A stretch of DNA of 64,000 bases from an uncultured Eubacteriales bacterium (GTDB lineage Bacteria > Bacillota > Clostridia > Lachnospirales > Cellulosilyticaceae), in the NCBI GenBank assembly GCA_900551325.1, contig URVM01000004.1:62001-126000 (forward strand). The letters are read 5' to 3'. Positions 35,823-44,998 of this stretch are shown here, in pieces. Both the position numbers and the translations under genes were made by a program. The notes under the pieces were generated by a model. That model was not told the origin of the DNA, did not search any database, and worked only from the letters and a program-made list of their open reading frames with translations. Position 1 is the first letter of the stretch. Each line of letters begins with the position of its first letter.

Positions 35823-36824
35823 TTAATCTAGCCTAATCAATGCACCTACTGCATTGAGGTATTGTGGCAAGCCCTCAATTTTACATACTCGTGGGTCTGC
35901 TATATCATCTATTTTAGATACAGGTATATCAATATAAGACTGGATATATTCTGCTATCCCTCTCATGTTTGCCATAGACCCACTTAAATAAATATTACTT
36001 ACTTGACTCACCTGGTCCTTAGTCCCCATACTCATATGGAACTGCATTACCCGTTGAAGTTGGTCTACAATATTGGATAAGTATAGGGTAATGGTATTTT
36101 CAAGAATGGCATCTCTAGCTAGGGCTTTTGGTGATAGGTCAAGCATGGCAAAGTCACTATTGAGTGCTTTTAGTTTTCCTAGTGATAAGAGGGTGCGTTC
36201 GTATTGTTCTGTATTCACTAGCATACGTCTTGCAAATACTCTTGTACTATCTCTAAAAAGGTATGTATTCATATAGCTGTTACCTATATCTGCTACAATA
36301 ATGTTTTTGTAGTCAATATCTTGGCAAGTCAGTATAAATTTATATACTGCATTTTGATGAATATCTAAGGCTACTGGCTTAAGCTTTAGAGCTTTAGCTA
36401 TATCTATGTATTGTTTAATAATTTCTTTTGAAAGTGCTACTGTCTCAATACTGAAGTTTCCATCTTCCATAGCATCTGCATCTGTATAGTCCACAACATG
36501 GGGATCAGGAAAGTTCATTAAAGCTTCCATTTCATTTTGAAGAATAGGTAGGGTCTCACTCTTCTTAACGTTTGGAATAATGAACTTTCTACTTATCATA
36601 CTTCCTGGGTTAGTCGTAAAGGCTACCTGTCTACTATTTAGTTTATGCTTATGAATGGTATTTCTTAACTTTGTAATGATTTCATCCTGATCTACTATTT
36701 CCCCATCCATTACTGCCCCTTCAGGAGTAAGTGTTGTTACCGTACGTGAAATTTTAAATTTTCTTGCACGGTACTCCCCCTCTACAATATGGATATGTCT
36801 ACTTCCAATATCAATTGCTAACAT
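35823..36824 (-). CDS. pilM: Type IV pilus assembly protein PilM
   Basis: A 333-residue actin-like cytoplasmic protein. The first strand LAIDIGSRHIHIVEG, the second IVADIGNSYMNTYLF (adenosine/phosphate turns), and NIYLSGSMANMRGI near the end are typical of PilM. It recruits PilN through its N-terminal tail. It follows pilC. Confidence 0.92.
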   Translation of the reverse strand: MLAIDIGSRHIHIVEGEYRARKFKISRTVTTLTPEGAVMDGEIVDQDEIITKLRNTIHKHKLNSRQVAFTTNPGSMISRKFIIPNVKKSETLPILQNEMEALMNFPDPHVVDYTDADAMEDGNFSIETVALSKEIIKQYIDIAKALKLKPVALDIHQNAVYKFILTCQDIDYKNIIVADIGNSYMNTYLFRDSTRVFARRMLVNTEQYERTLLSLGKLKALNSDFAMLDLSPKALARDAILENTITLYLSNIVDQLQRVMQFHMSMGTKDQVSQVSNIYLSGSMANMRGIAEYIQSYIDIPVSKIDDIADPRVCKIEGLPQYLNAVGALIRLD

Positions 36825-36845
36825 ATTTTGTCCCCTTCTTTCTCT

Positions 36846-38039
36846 CTATTGAATATTCCCCATCATTTCGTACATTGGTGGAAGTATTGCACCTACAATA
36901 AAAGCAACCATAAGTCCAAGTACAACGATCATAAGTGGTTCTAGTAAAGAAACCATTTTTTGTACAGCTGCATCGGCTTCTTCTTGGTAGAAGGCTGCTG
37001 TCTTATCTAATACTTCTTCTAGTCGCCCTGATTCTTCCCCGATCAAAATCATATTTGACAACATAGGTGGGAAAATACCGATTTGGCGCATCGCATCAGA
37101 TAGTGAAATTCCTTTACTTACATCTTCTTTTGCAATATTGTACTTTTCATCAATATAACTATTATTAATAACACTTTGTGTAACATCCATAACATCAATA
37201 AGTGACATACCTGATGCATATAAAGTGGCTGTTGTCTCAGCAAAACGTGCACTTAGTATAATTTTGTTCAACTTACCAACAACAGGTGCTGTAATCTTCA
37301 CTTTATCAAACCATTTTCTAAAGGCTTCTGTTTTTAAAAGCATATAAAAAGCTACACTTAAAATAGCTATCCAAAGAAGAATAAAGATCCAGTCATTTTG
37401 AAGTGCACTACTCATATTTAAAAGAAACTGTGTAATAGCTGGTAATTCCCCATAATCAGCAAACATCTCTGCAAATTGTGGTACAACAAAAAGTAATAAA
37501 AGTAAACAAACACCTATTGAGATTACACCTAAAATAATAGGGTAAATCATAGCATTCTTTACTTTATTTTGAAGTTTATTTTCACTTTCATAGTGGACGG
37601 CAAGTCTTAATAAAGATTGATCTAAAGTACCACTTTCTTCTCCACATTCCACCATGCTTATAAAAAGGTTTGGAAAAGCCTTCCCCTGCGCTCTTAAACT
37701 TGTCGATAAGGCATTTCCTTTTTGTACATCCTCATAAATATTTAGAAGTACACTTTTGATCTTGGCATCCTCTGATTGCTGATAGAGAATATCAATACAT
37801 TTAATAAGGGATACCCCTGATTCAAGCATGGTTGCAAATTGTCTACATAAAACAACCAATTTCTTTAATGGTATTTTTGTACTTTTTACAGACTTTTTTT
37901 CGCTAAATTCTGTATAGCTAATACAATATAACTGATTTTTCCTTAACGTAGCAAAAAAGGCTTCTTTACTTTCTACATCTATTGTCCCCTTTTGTATGGT
38001 CCCTTGCATGTCTTTTGCCACATACGTAAAAGTCGCCAT
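36846..38039 (-). CDS. pilC: Type IV pilus inner-membrane platform protein PilC
   Basis: PilC has two GspF domains and three or four membrane helices. Motifs GVSLIKCIDILYQQ, CGEESGTLDQSLLRLA and its repeat IGEESGRLEEVLDKTA are typical. The ATG at 38039 (MATFTYVAKDMQG) is chosen because GAGGGGGGAG lies just ahead and this is the family start; the frame is open to 38081. It is the first gene of the main pilus operon. The 256-base gap before it is very AT-rich and holds the chemoreceptor terminator. Confidence 0.94.
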   Translation of the reverse strand: MATFTYVAKDMQGTIQKGTIDVESKEAFFATLRKNQLYCISYTEFSEKKSVKSTKIPLKKLVVLCRQFATMLESGVSLIKCIDILYQQSEDAKIKSVLLNIYEDVQKGNALSTSLRAQGKAFPNLFISMVECGEESGTLDQSLLRLAVHYESENKLQNKVKNAMIYPIILGVISIGVCLLLLLFVVPQFAEMFADYGELPAITQFLLNMSSALQNDWIFILLWIAILSVAFYMLLKTEAFRKWFDKVKITAPVVGKLNKIILSARFAETTATLYASGMSLIDVMDVTQSVINNSYIDEKYNIAKEDVSKGISLSDAMRQIGIFPPMLSNMILIGEESGRLEEVLDKTAAFYQEEADAAVQKMVSLLEPLMIVVLGLMVAFIVGAILPPMYEMMGNIQ

Positions 38040-38245
38040 TTTTCTCCCCCCTCGTACATTTGTAAACTTATACTTTTTCAATACTTAAAACTATTATGAT
38101 TATACTACAACTTTCATTATTTATAAATATATTGTTTATTTTTTAGTGTTTATAATAAAATTATCACAAAAATATTATAGAAAAACCAATTTTGTCATAT
38201 TATGCTTAGGTTTTTATAATTTTTTTGTGCATTATTAAATTTGCT

Positions 38246-38296
38246 AAACTAAAAAAGATGCAACAAGTTAATAATACTTGTCACATCTTTTAGTTT
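38246..38296 (-). terminator. Terminator of the chemoreceptor gene
   Basis: Outer arms AAACTAAAA/TTTTAGTTT and inner AAGATG...CATCTT with ACAAGT/ACTTGT form a long imperfect stem. It directly follows the stop of the chemoreceptor gene and separates it from the pil operon. Confidence 0.65.
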
Positions 38297-40302
38297 TAAT
38301 TAATCTTAAAGGTAGCAATAGTTTCTTGTAAGTTTTTAACGTTTGTTGTAAGTGCATCTGCACATTCATCCATCTTATCAGAATCTTCATTTTGTTGAGT
38401 ATTTGCTGCTAAAAGTTCTTCTGTTACAGCTACAGTTTCTTGTACAATCATTTGAATACGTTCCATGGACTCTACAACTTCATCTTTATCTTGGTCCATC
38501 TTGCCAATTGAACCATTGATTCTTTCCATTTGAGTATAAATATTATTCATAGCTTCAATAATTTGTGTGAAGGCTTCGTTGGTCTTTTGAACAATACCCT
38601 TTTGCTTCTGGAATACTTCACCTGCTTTTTGGGCACCTTCAACCGTTTGGTTTAATTGATTTTCTATATTCCCCATAATACTTCTAATTCTCATTGTAGC
38701 ATCTTTAGATTGAGTGGCTAACTTTCTTACTTCATCAGCAACTACACCAAAGCCTTTGCCATAATTTCCTGCTCTTGCTGCTTCAATGGCTGCATTTAAA
38801 GAAAGTAAGTTGGTCTGTTCACTAATCCCTTCAATTAAATGAACTACTTCTATAATTTCTCTTGCATTATCATCTAGCCTTTCAATATCTTCTTCAATCC
38901 CCTTAGTAATTTGACTAGATGCCTCTGTTTGCTCATTAAGCTCTTTAAGGGTTTTTGTTGTTCTTTGGCTAATTTTGGTTGTTTCTTTTGTAACCTCTGC
39001 AATATTTTCTATTTTTAAGACTACCTCTCCTATAGAGGCATTAAGATTTTTCATACGCTCCATTGAATAGTCTACTTCTTCTCTTTGAGCATTTGCTCCT
39101 GCTGCAATTTCTTCTACTGATCTGGATACTTGCATGGCACTGGCCTTTGTGCTTAGGGCCATAGCTTTTACATCGCTTGCATTAGTATTCACTAAATCTA
39201 CAACTTGAATGGTTTGTCTTATAAGTTCTTTTATATGACCTATCATATTCTTAAAGGAGCTTCTTAAATTTCTTATATCTTTATCGCCTGAAATACCAAT
39301 TTCAAACTCTAAATCCCCTTTTTCTGCTAAACGCATCTGGCTAACCATATGATAAATAGGTTTAGCAACACCACCTGAAATAATAATAGCAATGGCAATA
39401 GCTAAGCAAGCACTTAGTAAACCTACAGCCATAATACTAATTTTAATAGTATGTACCCCTTTTAAAATATTGCTTACTGAACTTGTAAGTACTACTTGCC
39501 ATTTTCCACTATTACAAGGGGTATATATAGTAAAGTTATGTTTTCCAAAGTTGGCTGTATTTGGTGTACTAAAAGTGTAATCTGTTTCATTATCAAAAAG
39601 CATAGGATAAGCCTCTACTGCAAGTTTTCCTATATTCGCCTGATTTTTATCTACTAAAACACGTCCCTCTTCATCTAAAATAAAAAGTTCTGTAGCTGCA
39701 TCTTCTTGAATAAGCCCTAATTGTTTTTGAAATTCTCCTACACTTACTTTAAATATACCAATACCTAGGCTTTTTCCTCTATCTGGATCTATAATATTTC
39801 TAAAAGCTATAAGGTCAGACTCACTTTTATAACCCTTAAGCCATAATGTCTCTGTGCTACTTAAAACCTTCTCAATAATACCTGCTTCTTCTAGAGATTT
39901 CCATGTAAAATCTGCACCTGCTTTAAAGCTTCCACTTACAATATTCCCATTTGGTGTAGCGAAAATATTATCTTTTACAGCCATGTTACTTCTTGTTATA
40001 GTTGATAGTGCCTTCTTAATAATCTGTCCACTTTCATAGTCATGTTCTTTTTGAAAAATGTTTGCAGCCTCTACTACACTTTGATTGCCCATAAGAGAAA
40101 TAAAGTCTTTATTGACTTCACCTACCATCATATCAATGTTTTTTGCCATAAGTGTTATGGTCTTATCAGAATAGAACCCCACTTCATCTTGAATTGCTTC
40201 AATAGACTTGGAAAAAGCGATACCACCTATAATTAAAATAGGTAATATACTTATAATAAGAAATACCCCTATGAGCTTGGCTCTCATACCCATTTTTTTC
40301 AT
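38296..40302 (-). CDS. Methyl-accepting chemotaxis protein with Cache-type sensor
   Basis: A transmembrane chemoreceptor of about 668 residues: membrane helix 1 (about 8-30), an extracellular dCache-like sensor (about 35-280), helix 2 (about 285-308), HAMP, and the signalling domain with its hallmark tip SEQTNLLSLNAAIEAARAG and VADEVRKLA. It passes ligand signals to CheA/CheW. The ATG at 40302 has better spacing to AGGGGG than the one two codons earlier. It is a single-gene unit next to the pil operon; a link to twitching is only a guess. Ligand unknown. Confidence 0.93.
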   Translation of the reverse strand: MKKMGMRAKLIGVFLIISILPILIIGGIAFSKSIEAIQDEVGFYSDKTITLMAKNIDMMVGEVNKDFISLMGNQSVVEAANIFQKEHDYESGQIIKKALSTITRSNMAVKDNIFATPNGNIVSGSFKAGADFTWKSLEEAGIIEKVLSSTETLWLKGYKSESDLIAFRNIIDPDRGKSLGIGIFKVSVGEFQKQLGLIQEDAATELFILDEEGRVLVDKNQANIGKLAVEAYPMLFDNETDYTFSTPNTANFGKHNFTIYTPCNSGKWQVVLTSSVSNILKGVHTIKISIMAVGLLSACLAIAIAIIISGGVAKPIYHMVSQMRLAEKGDLEFEIGISGDKDIRNLRSSFKNMIGHIKELIRQTIQVVDLVNTNASDVKAMALSTKASAMQVSRSVEEIAAGANAQREEVDYSMERMKNLNASIGEVVLKIENIAEVTKETTKISQRTTKTLKELNEQTEASSQITKGIEEDIERLDDNAREIIEVVHLIEGISEQTNLLSLNAAIEAARAGNYGKGFGVVADEVRKLATQSKDATMRIRSIMGNIENQLNQTVEGAQKAGEVFQKQKGIVQKTNEAFTQIIEAMNNIYTQMERINGSIGKMDQDKDEVVESMERIQMIVQETVAVTEELLAANTQQNEDSDKMDECADALTTNVKNLQETIATFKIN

Positions 40303-40424
40303 ACCCATTCCCCCTAATCTTAAGTAAAATAATATGTCGTTTAGTTTACTATAATGTTATATTATACTATTTTTTAGATTTTGTCATTAGATTTAGAACA
40401 ATCGAACAATATTTTACCACATAG

Positions 40425-40458
40425 AAAAAGACGGATATGAAATCATATCCGTCTTTTT
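40425..40458 (-). terminator. Strong terminator after the GGGtGRT gene
   Basis: Perfect 16-base arms (40425-40440 and 40443-40458, AAAAAGACGG...CCGTCTTTTT) around a two-base centre, ending in five U. It sits just after the stop at 40471. Confidence 0.9.
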
Positions 40459-40470
40459 GATGTTACATTA

Positions 40471-41472
40471 TTATTTGCTCATTGCTTCTTGAATAGCAAC
40501 AGCTACTGCTACTGTAGCACCTACCATTGGGTTGTTACCCATACCGATAAGTCCCATCATTTCAACGTGAGCTGGTACTGATGAAGAACCTGCAAATTGT
40601 GCATCTGAGTGCATTCTTCCCATAGTATCTGTCATACCATAAGATGCAGGACCTGCGCCCATGTTATCTGGGTGAAGTGTACGTCCTGTACCACCGCCTG
40701 AAGCTACTGAGAAGTATTTTTTGCCTTGTTCAATACATTCTTTTTTGTATGTTCCAGCTACTGGATGTTGGAAACGTGTTGGGTTAGTAGAGTTACCTGT
40801 AATAGATACGTCTACGCCTTCCATATGCATGATTGCAACGCCTTCACGAACATCGTCAGCACCGTAGCAACGTACTTTTGCTCTCTCACCGTTTGAGTAA
40901 GCAACTTCTTTAACAACGCTAACTTTACCTGTAGCGTAGTCAAATTGTGTTTGAACGTATGTAAATCCGTTAATACGAGAGATAATTTGAGCAGCATCTT
41001 TACCAAGACCGTTTAAGATAACTCTTAAATCTTCTTTACGTACTTTGTTTGCTGATCTTGCGATACCAATAGCACCTTCAGCAGCAGCGAATGATTCGTG
41101 ACCTGCTAAGAATGCGAAACATTTTGTTTCTTCTCTAAGAAGCATAGCACCTAAGTTACCATGTCCAATACCTACTTTACGATCATCAGCTACTGATCCT
41201 GGAATACAGAATGCTTGAAGACCTTCACCAATTGCTTCAGCTGCGTCAGCTGCTTTTGTACATCCTTTTTTGATTGCGATAGCTGCACCTACTACGTAAG
41301 CCCAACATGCGTTTTCAAAAGCGATTGGTTGGATTTCTTTTGTAAGGTTGTAAGCATCTACACCTTTTTCATCACAAATAGCTTTTGCTTCTTCAATATC
41401 TTTAATACCGTATTGGTTTAATACAGCATTGATTTGGTTAATTCTTCTATCATAAGATTCAAATAATGGCAT
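40471..41472 (-). CDS. GGGtGRT family protein (function unknown)
   Basis: A 333-residue soluble protein with the name-giving motif SGGGTGRTLHPDN at about residues 260-272. Other conserved features are SVADDRKVGIGHGNLGAML, FAFLAGHESFAAAEGAIGIA and DTMGRMHSDAQFAGSSSVPAH. The family (PF14057) is found mainly in anaerobic Firmicutes and spirochaetes; I know of no proven activity. It is 17 bases after a NifU-like scaffold gene, both behind a near-consensus promoter and closed by a strong terminator. Codon use looks like that of highly expressed genes. A role with Fe-S clusters is inferred from the neighbour only. Confidence 0.85.
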   Translation of the reverse strand: MPLFESYDRRINQINAVLNQYGIKDIEEAKAICDEKGVDAYNLTKEIQPIAFENACWAYVVGAAIAIKKGCTKAADAAEAIGEGLQAFCIPGSVADDRKVGIGHGNLGAMLLREETKCFAFLAGHESFAAAEGAIGIARSANKVRKEDLRVILNGLGKDAAQIISRINGFTYVQTQFDYATGKVSVVKEVAYSNGERAKVRCYGADDVREGVAIMHMEGVDVSITGNSTNPTRFQHPVAGTYKKECIEQGKKYFSVASGGGTGRTLHPDNMGAGPASYGMTDTMGRMHSDAQFAGSSSVPAHVEMMGLIGMGNNPMVGATVAVAVAIQEAMSK

Positions 41473-41489
41473 ATTACTGCACCTCCTTC

Positions 41490-42182
41490 TTACTCGTGTC
41501 TTGGATCAATTTGACGAGCAGCGTCATCAAATCTGCCGTATTGACCTGTAGCTTTTTGTATTGCTTCTGCTGGTTCCATACCTTTTTTGATCATATCCAT
41601 CATTTTACCGAAGTGGATAAATTGGTAACCAATAATTTCGTTGTTTTCATCAACACCGATTTTTGTTACATAACCTTCAGCCATTTCAAGGTATCTTGGT
41701 CCTTTAGCTGTTGTTGCGTACATTGTACCAACTTGGCTACGAAGTCCTTTTCCTAAGTCTTCAAGACCAGCTCCGATTGGAAGTCCACCTTCTGAGAAAG
41801 CTGTTTGTGTTCTACCATATACGATTTGTAAGAATAATTCTCTCATCGCTGTATTAATTGCATCACATACTAAGTCTGTGTTTAATGCTTCAAGAATAGT
41901 TTTTCCAGTTAAAATTTCTGCTGCCATAGCTGCAGAGTGTGTCATACCTGAACATCCAATTGTTTCAACTAATGCTTCTTCGATGATACCATTTTTAACG
42001 TTTAATGTTAATTTACATGCACCTTGTTGAGGAGCACACCAGCCTACACCGTGTGTAAGACCGCTAATATCTGTAACTTCTTTTGACTTAACCCATCTTC
42101 CTTCTTGAGGAATTGGAGCTGGTCCGTGATTAGGTCCTTTTGCAAGAGGACACATTTGTTCTACTTCATGTGAGTACATCAT
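41490..42182 (-). CDS. NifU-like iron-sulfur cluster scaffold protein
   Basis: A 230-residue protein whose first part resembles the NifU/IscU N-terminal fold. Cys residues lie in VEQMCPLAKGP, HGVGWCAPQQGACKL and ETIGCSGMTHSAAMAAE; the last is the best match to the scaffold motif. An extended C-terminal region (about 140-230) has no clear match. It is always a partner of the GGGtGRT protein in genomes I recall (established only loosely). Cluster binding is probable but not shown. Confidence 0.75.
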   Translation of the reverse strand: MMYSHEVEQMCPLAKGPNHGPAPIPQEGRWVKSKEVTDISGLTHGVGWCAPQQGACKLTLNVKNGIIEEALVETIGCSGMTHSAAMAAEILTGKTILEALNTDLVCDAINTAMRELFLQIVYGRTQTAFSEGGLPIGAGLEDLGKGLRSQVGTMYATTAKGPRYLEMAEGYVTKIGVDENNEIIGYQFIHFGKMMDMIKKGMEPAEAIQKATGQYGRFDDAARQIDPRHE

Positions 42183-42207
42183 CGCTATGACTCCTTTCTA
42201 CTCAAAC

Positions 42208-42230
42208 AATTTAAAGACTAGCTTTAAATT
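42208..42230 (-). promoter_or_regulatory. Perfect inverted repeat in the leader of the NifU-like gene
   Basis: Nine-base arms AATTTAAAG / CTTTAAATT (42208-42216 and 42222-42230) with a five-base centre lie between the promoter and the start codon, about 15-35 bases after the expected RNA start. It could be an operator for a dimeric repressor or an RNA hairpin. The regulator is unknown. Confidence 0.5.
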
Positions 42231-42251
42231 AAATTTTTAACAACCACCCTT

Positions 42252-42280
42252 ATTGTATAATCCGAGAAGAAGGATGTCAA
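42252..42280 (-). promoter_or_regulatory. Near-consensus sigma-A promoter of the NifU-like/GGGtGRT operon
   Basis: TTGACA (42275-42280, full consensus), 17 bases, TACAAT (42252-42257, 5 of 6). The -35 overlaps the stop codon of znuB. It is one of the best promoter matches in the window and fits high expression. Confidence 0.8.
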
Positions 42281-43116
42281 TATATTACTCTTTTAACGAA
42301 AGAAGTCGCAATATAACAACAGGTCATGACAACTACAATAGTAGCCCCAGCTGAAGTACCAAGTACATAAGCTAGCCATAGGCCTAAGAGCCCACTGAAT
42401 AGGGCAAAAAAGACAGAGTAAAAATGATATTCTTTCATATTTTTAGCTAAATTTCTACTTATGGCAGCCGGCAAAATTAAAAAGGCATTAATAAGCATAA
42501 CCCCAATCCATGGAATACATAGAACAACCACAACTGCTACAATACAAGTAAAAAGCATATGTAGTCTTAATGTATGTATAGCACGGCTATTGGCAAGTGA
42601 TACGTTTAAACTTGTCACTACTAAATCATTAAAGATAAAATACCATATTCCTATAACAATTAAACTTACAATAAATAAGGTGCCTAAATCTTCTCCACGT
42701 ATGCTAAGTAAATCACCTATAAGGTATCTTGTATATTGATTAAAGTTACCACCCCTAGATAAAAGCATGGTTCCAAGAGCTACTGTTCCTGCTGAGAAGA
42801 TTCCTATTATGGTATCTGTCATTTCTTGATGTTTGTAACTAAAGTAGGCAATCAACCCACCTAGTATAATGGCAAAAATAAGCATAGATAAAGTAGGACT
42901 TAATAAACCTAGTAACACGCCTATCCCTATTCCTGTTAATGCACTATGACCGATAGCATCTGAAAAGAAGGCCATTTTTTGACTCACTACCATGGTACTT
43001 AAAAGTCCAAGCATGGGCGCTGCAATTAAAATCCCTAAAAAGGCATTTTTCATAAAAGTCATTTGCAGAAAATCAAAAGGAAATAAAAATTCTACAATAT
43101 TATATAAGGTCTCCAT
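42277..43116 (-). CDS. znuB: Zinc/manganese ABC transporter permease (ZnuB-like)
   Basis: A 279-residue ABC-3 family permease with about eight membrane segments (KMAFFSDAIGHSALTGIGIGVLLG near the coupling region). With the ATPase and the binding protein it forms a divalent metal importer. It overlaps the ATPase gene by 17 bases. Zinc is favoured over manganese because of the His/Asp-rich loop in the partner binding protein, but this is inference. Confidence 0.9.
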   Translation of the reverse strand: METLYNIVEFLFPFDFLQMTFMKNAFLGILIAAPMLGLLSTMVVSQKMAFFSDAIGHSALTGIGIGVLLGLLSPTLSMLIFAIILGGLIAYFSYKHQEMTDTIIGIFSAGTVALGTMLLSRGGNFNQYTRYLIGDLLSIRGEDLGTLFIVSLIVIGIWYFIFNDLVVTSLNVSLANSRAIHTLRLHMLFTCIVAVVVVLCIPWIGVMLINAFLILPAAISRNLAKNMKEYHFYSVFFALFSGLLGLWLAYVLGTSAGATIVVVMTCCYIATSFVKRVIY

Positions 43117-43849
43117 TATGATTTCCTCCCATTACAAATTGTTTTTGTCTAATCGCTTCTTCTTTTACTTCCCTAGGACTACCTGAAGCTAAAATCTTTT
43201 TATTAAGTAGTATGGCACGATCACAAATATTTTCTAACTGAACAATCTCATGAGTAATAAGAACAATGGCCATATGATATTTTTCTTTTAACTTTTGTAC
43301 TGTTTCATAGAAAAGTCTTTGACCATTTACATCCACCCCTGATATAGGTTCATCTAATAAAAGTAAGTCTGGTTTAGGGTGAAGAGCAAGAGCTAAAAGT
43401 ACTCTTTGTAACTCTCCCCCTGATAATAAACCAAGCTTCCTATCTATGGCATACCCTAAGTTCACTTCATCTAATGCTTTTTCCACTTCATTTCTTAAAG
43501 AAGTGTTAAGACGTGTCCAAATAGGTCTTTTTTGCATACAAGCGGCAAAAAGATCAAAGGTTGTAATAGGTGTAGATTTATCAAAATTCATATGTTGGGG
43601 TACATAACCTATAATAGGTTGCTTTAAACTTTTCTCCCCTTTATGTGTATGGTGTTTAATCTCTCCCGTATGATGAAGTTCTCCAAGTAAGGTACGAAAT
43701 AAAGTTGTTTTTCCTGCCCCATTTGGACCTACAATTGCCATAATCTCGTTGCAGTGAAAGTGGGCATTGATTTTATCTAGTAGTACTACACCTTCTTTTG
43801 AAACGGTTACATCTTTAAGTTGTGTACAACAAAATTCACATTCACTCAT
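43100..43849 (-). CDS. znuC: Zinc/manganese ABC transporter ATPase (ZnuC-like)
   Basis: A 249-residue ABC ATPase: Walker A GPNGAGKTT, signature LLSGGELQRV, Walker B LLLLDEP, and the switch His in VLITHE. The Cys-rich start (SECEFCCTQ) is unusual for the family. It overlaps both neighbours (eight bases with znuA, 17 with znuB). Confidence 0.92.
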   Translation of the reverse strand: MSECEFCCTQLKDVTVSKEGVVLLDKINAHFHCNEIMAIVGPNGAGKTTLFRTLLGELHHTGEIKHHTHKGEKSLKQPIIGYVPQHMNFDKSTPITTFDLFAACMQKRPIWTRLNTSLRNEVEKALDEVNLGYAIDRKLGLLSGGELQRVLLALALHPKPDLLLLDEPISGVDVNGQRLFYETVQKLKEKYHMAIVLITHEIVQLENICDRAILLNKKILASGSPREVKEEAIRQKQFVMGGNHNGDLI

Positions 43850-44906
43850 TACTATAGGCCTCTCTTATCTTTATTAAATTTTCCTTCATTCGTTCCACAT
43901 ATTCAAATCCATCTCCTATACTTTTATCGCCCTCATTAACAAGTGCATCTAATGTATAGATTTTGCAAGGTAGCTCACTTTGAATAGTCTTTAAAATAGC
44001 TAAGTCTTGATTTTTAGCTTCAGTAAAAATAACTTCTACTTGGTGTTCTTTCATTTCTTGAATCAATTCTTCCATTTGTCTAGCTGATGCATTTTCATAG
44101 CTTCCCTCTGGTATAGTTGCTACTATATCTATATCCCATTCCTTAGCAAAGTAATCAAATGCATCATGAACACTTACTGCTTTTTTGTCTTTAATTTCTT
44201 TAAATACTGACATTTCTTCATTACTTAATGCATCTAATGCTTCAATATACTTCTTAGCATTAGCTTCATAAATTGGTGCATAAGTAGGGTCTAGCTCACT
44301 AAGTTTCGTCGCTATCTCCATAATTTGTACTTTACTTCCTTCAATGCTTAACCAAATATGTTCATTCATATGCACATGTTCGTCATCATGGGTATGTGAG
44401 TCATCATGTTCATCTTCATGAATATGAGTTTCTTCATCTTCATCATGTATATGTCCAGCTTCTTCCTCATGGGAATGTTCATGCTCATCTTCATAAGCTT
44501 CCTCATGTAAATAAGCTTCTAAATTTGTTTCAATCTTTTCACTGGCATTAATGACTTTCAAATTTGGATTTTGTGAATAGGCCTTTTCGATGAAAGTTTC
44601 ACTACCTAGTCCATTTATCACAAGTACGTCTGCCATATAAAGTTTTTTTGTATCTTCTACTGTAAGCTGGTAATCATGTAAACAGCCTACCGTTTGGTCA
44701 GCCATATTAATTACTTGTCTTGGGGTTCCTTTCATAATGGCACTTGTATGTATATACATAGGATAAAAAGAGGTTACTACTGTAAAATTATCTTTTTCTT
44801 CTTGCATAGCCATAGTTGTTCGTTCATTGTATTTATAGAATATAAAGCTTATATAAGCTATCAGTATAATTAAAATAAACCAATGTTTCTTTTTCACAAT
44901 AAACAC
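43842..44906 (-). CDS. znuA: Zinc-binding ABC transporter solute-binding protein with His-rich loop
   Basis: A cluster A-I solute-binding protein of 354 residues held by an N-terminal membrane helix (about 8-25); no lipobox was seen. The metal ligands expected in the family fit His in GCLHDYQLT, NEHIWLS and SVHDAFDYF. The loop at about 137-185 holds many His with Glu and Asp (HEHSHEEEAGHIHDEDEE and similar), as in zinc-specific ZnuA. First gene of the operon; an inverted repeat covers its promoter. Confidence 0.92.
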   Translation of the reverse strand: MFIVKKKHWFILIILIAYISFIFYKYNERTTMAMQEEKDNFTVVTSFYPMYIHTSAIMKGTPRQVINMADQTVGCLHDYQLTVEDTKKLYMADVLVINGLGSETFIEKAYSQNPNLKVINASEKIETNLEAYLHEEAYEDEHEHSHEEEAGHIHDEDEETHIHEDEHDDSHTHDDEHVHMNEHIWLSIEGSKVQIMEIATKLSELDPTYAPIYEANAKKYIEALDALSNEEMSVFKEIKDKKAVSVHDAFDYFAKEWDIDIVATIPEGSYENASARQMEELIQEMKEHQVEVIFTEAKNQDLAILKTIQSELPCKIYTLDALVNEGDKSIGDGFEYVERMKENLIKIREAYSNE

Positions 44907-44927
44907 TCCTTTCGATTTTATAACTCT

Positions 44928-44959
44928 CTTTATTATAACTAATTGAGAATAAAGTTCAA
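44928..44959 (-). promoter_or_regulatory. Promoter of znuACB with overlapping inverted repeat
   Basis: TTGAAC (44954-44959), 16 bases, TATAAT (44932-44937). A seven-base inverted repeat CTTTATT / AATAAAG (44928-44934 and 44948-44954) spans the -10 and spacer, a suitable position for a Zur/Fur-type operator. The match to known Zur boxes is not strong. Confidence 0.55.
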
Positions 44960-44960
44960 T

Positions 44961-44996
44961 ACAAAAGTTCAGAATTCTACAATCCTGAACTTTTGT
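44961..44996 (-). terminator. Terminator of the M16C peptidase gene
   Basis: Twelve-base perfect arms ACAAAAGTTCAG / CTGAACTTTTGT (44961-44972 and 44985-44996) follow the peptidase stop at once; the U run is short. It lies head-on against the znu promoter region. Confidence 0.7.
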
Positions 44997-44998
44997 AA

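Noticed and set aside
22848..38039. Type II secretion system instead of type IV pili
   Set aside because: PilT, a major pilin with its own promoter and PilM/N/O are present, and there is no secretin or GspC/D. A diderm secretion system is not supported.
41466..41756. Plus-strand frame opposite the NifU-like gene
   Set aside because: Cys/Phe-rich translation with no start signals; a by-product of codon bias in the highly expressed minus-strand gene.
41490..42182. Nitrogen fixation role for the NifU-like protein
   Set aside because: No nif genes are near, and NifU-type scaffolds are common in non-fixing anaerobes.
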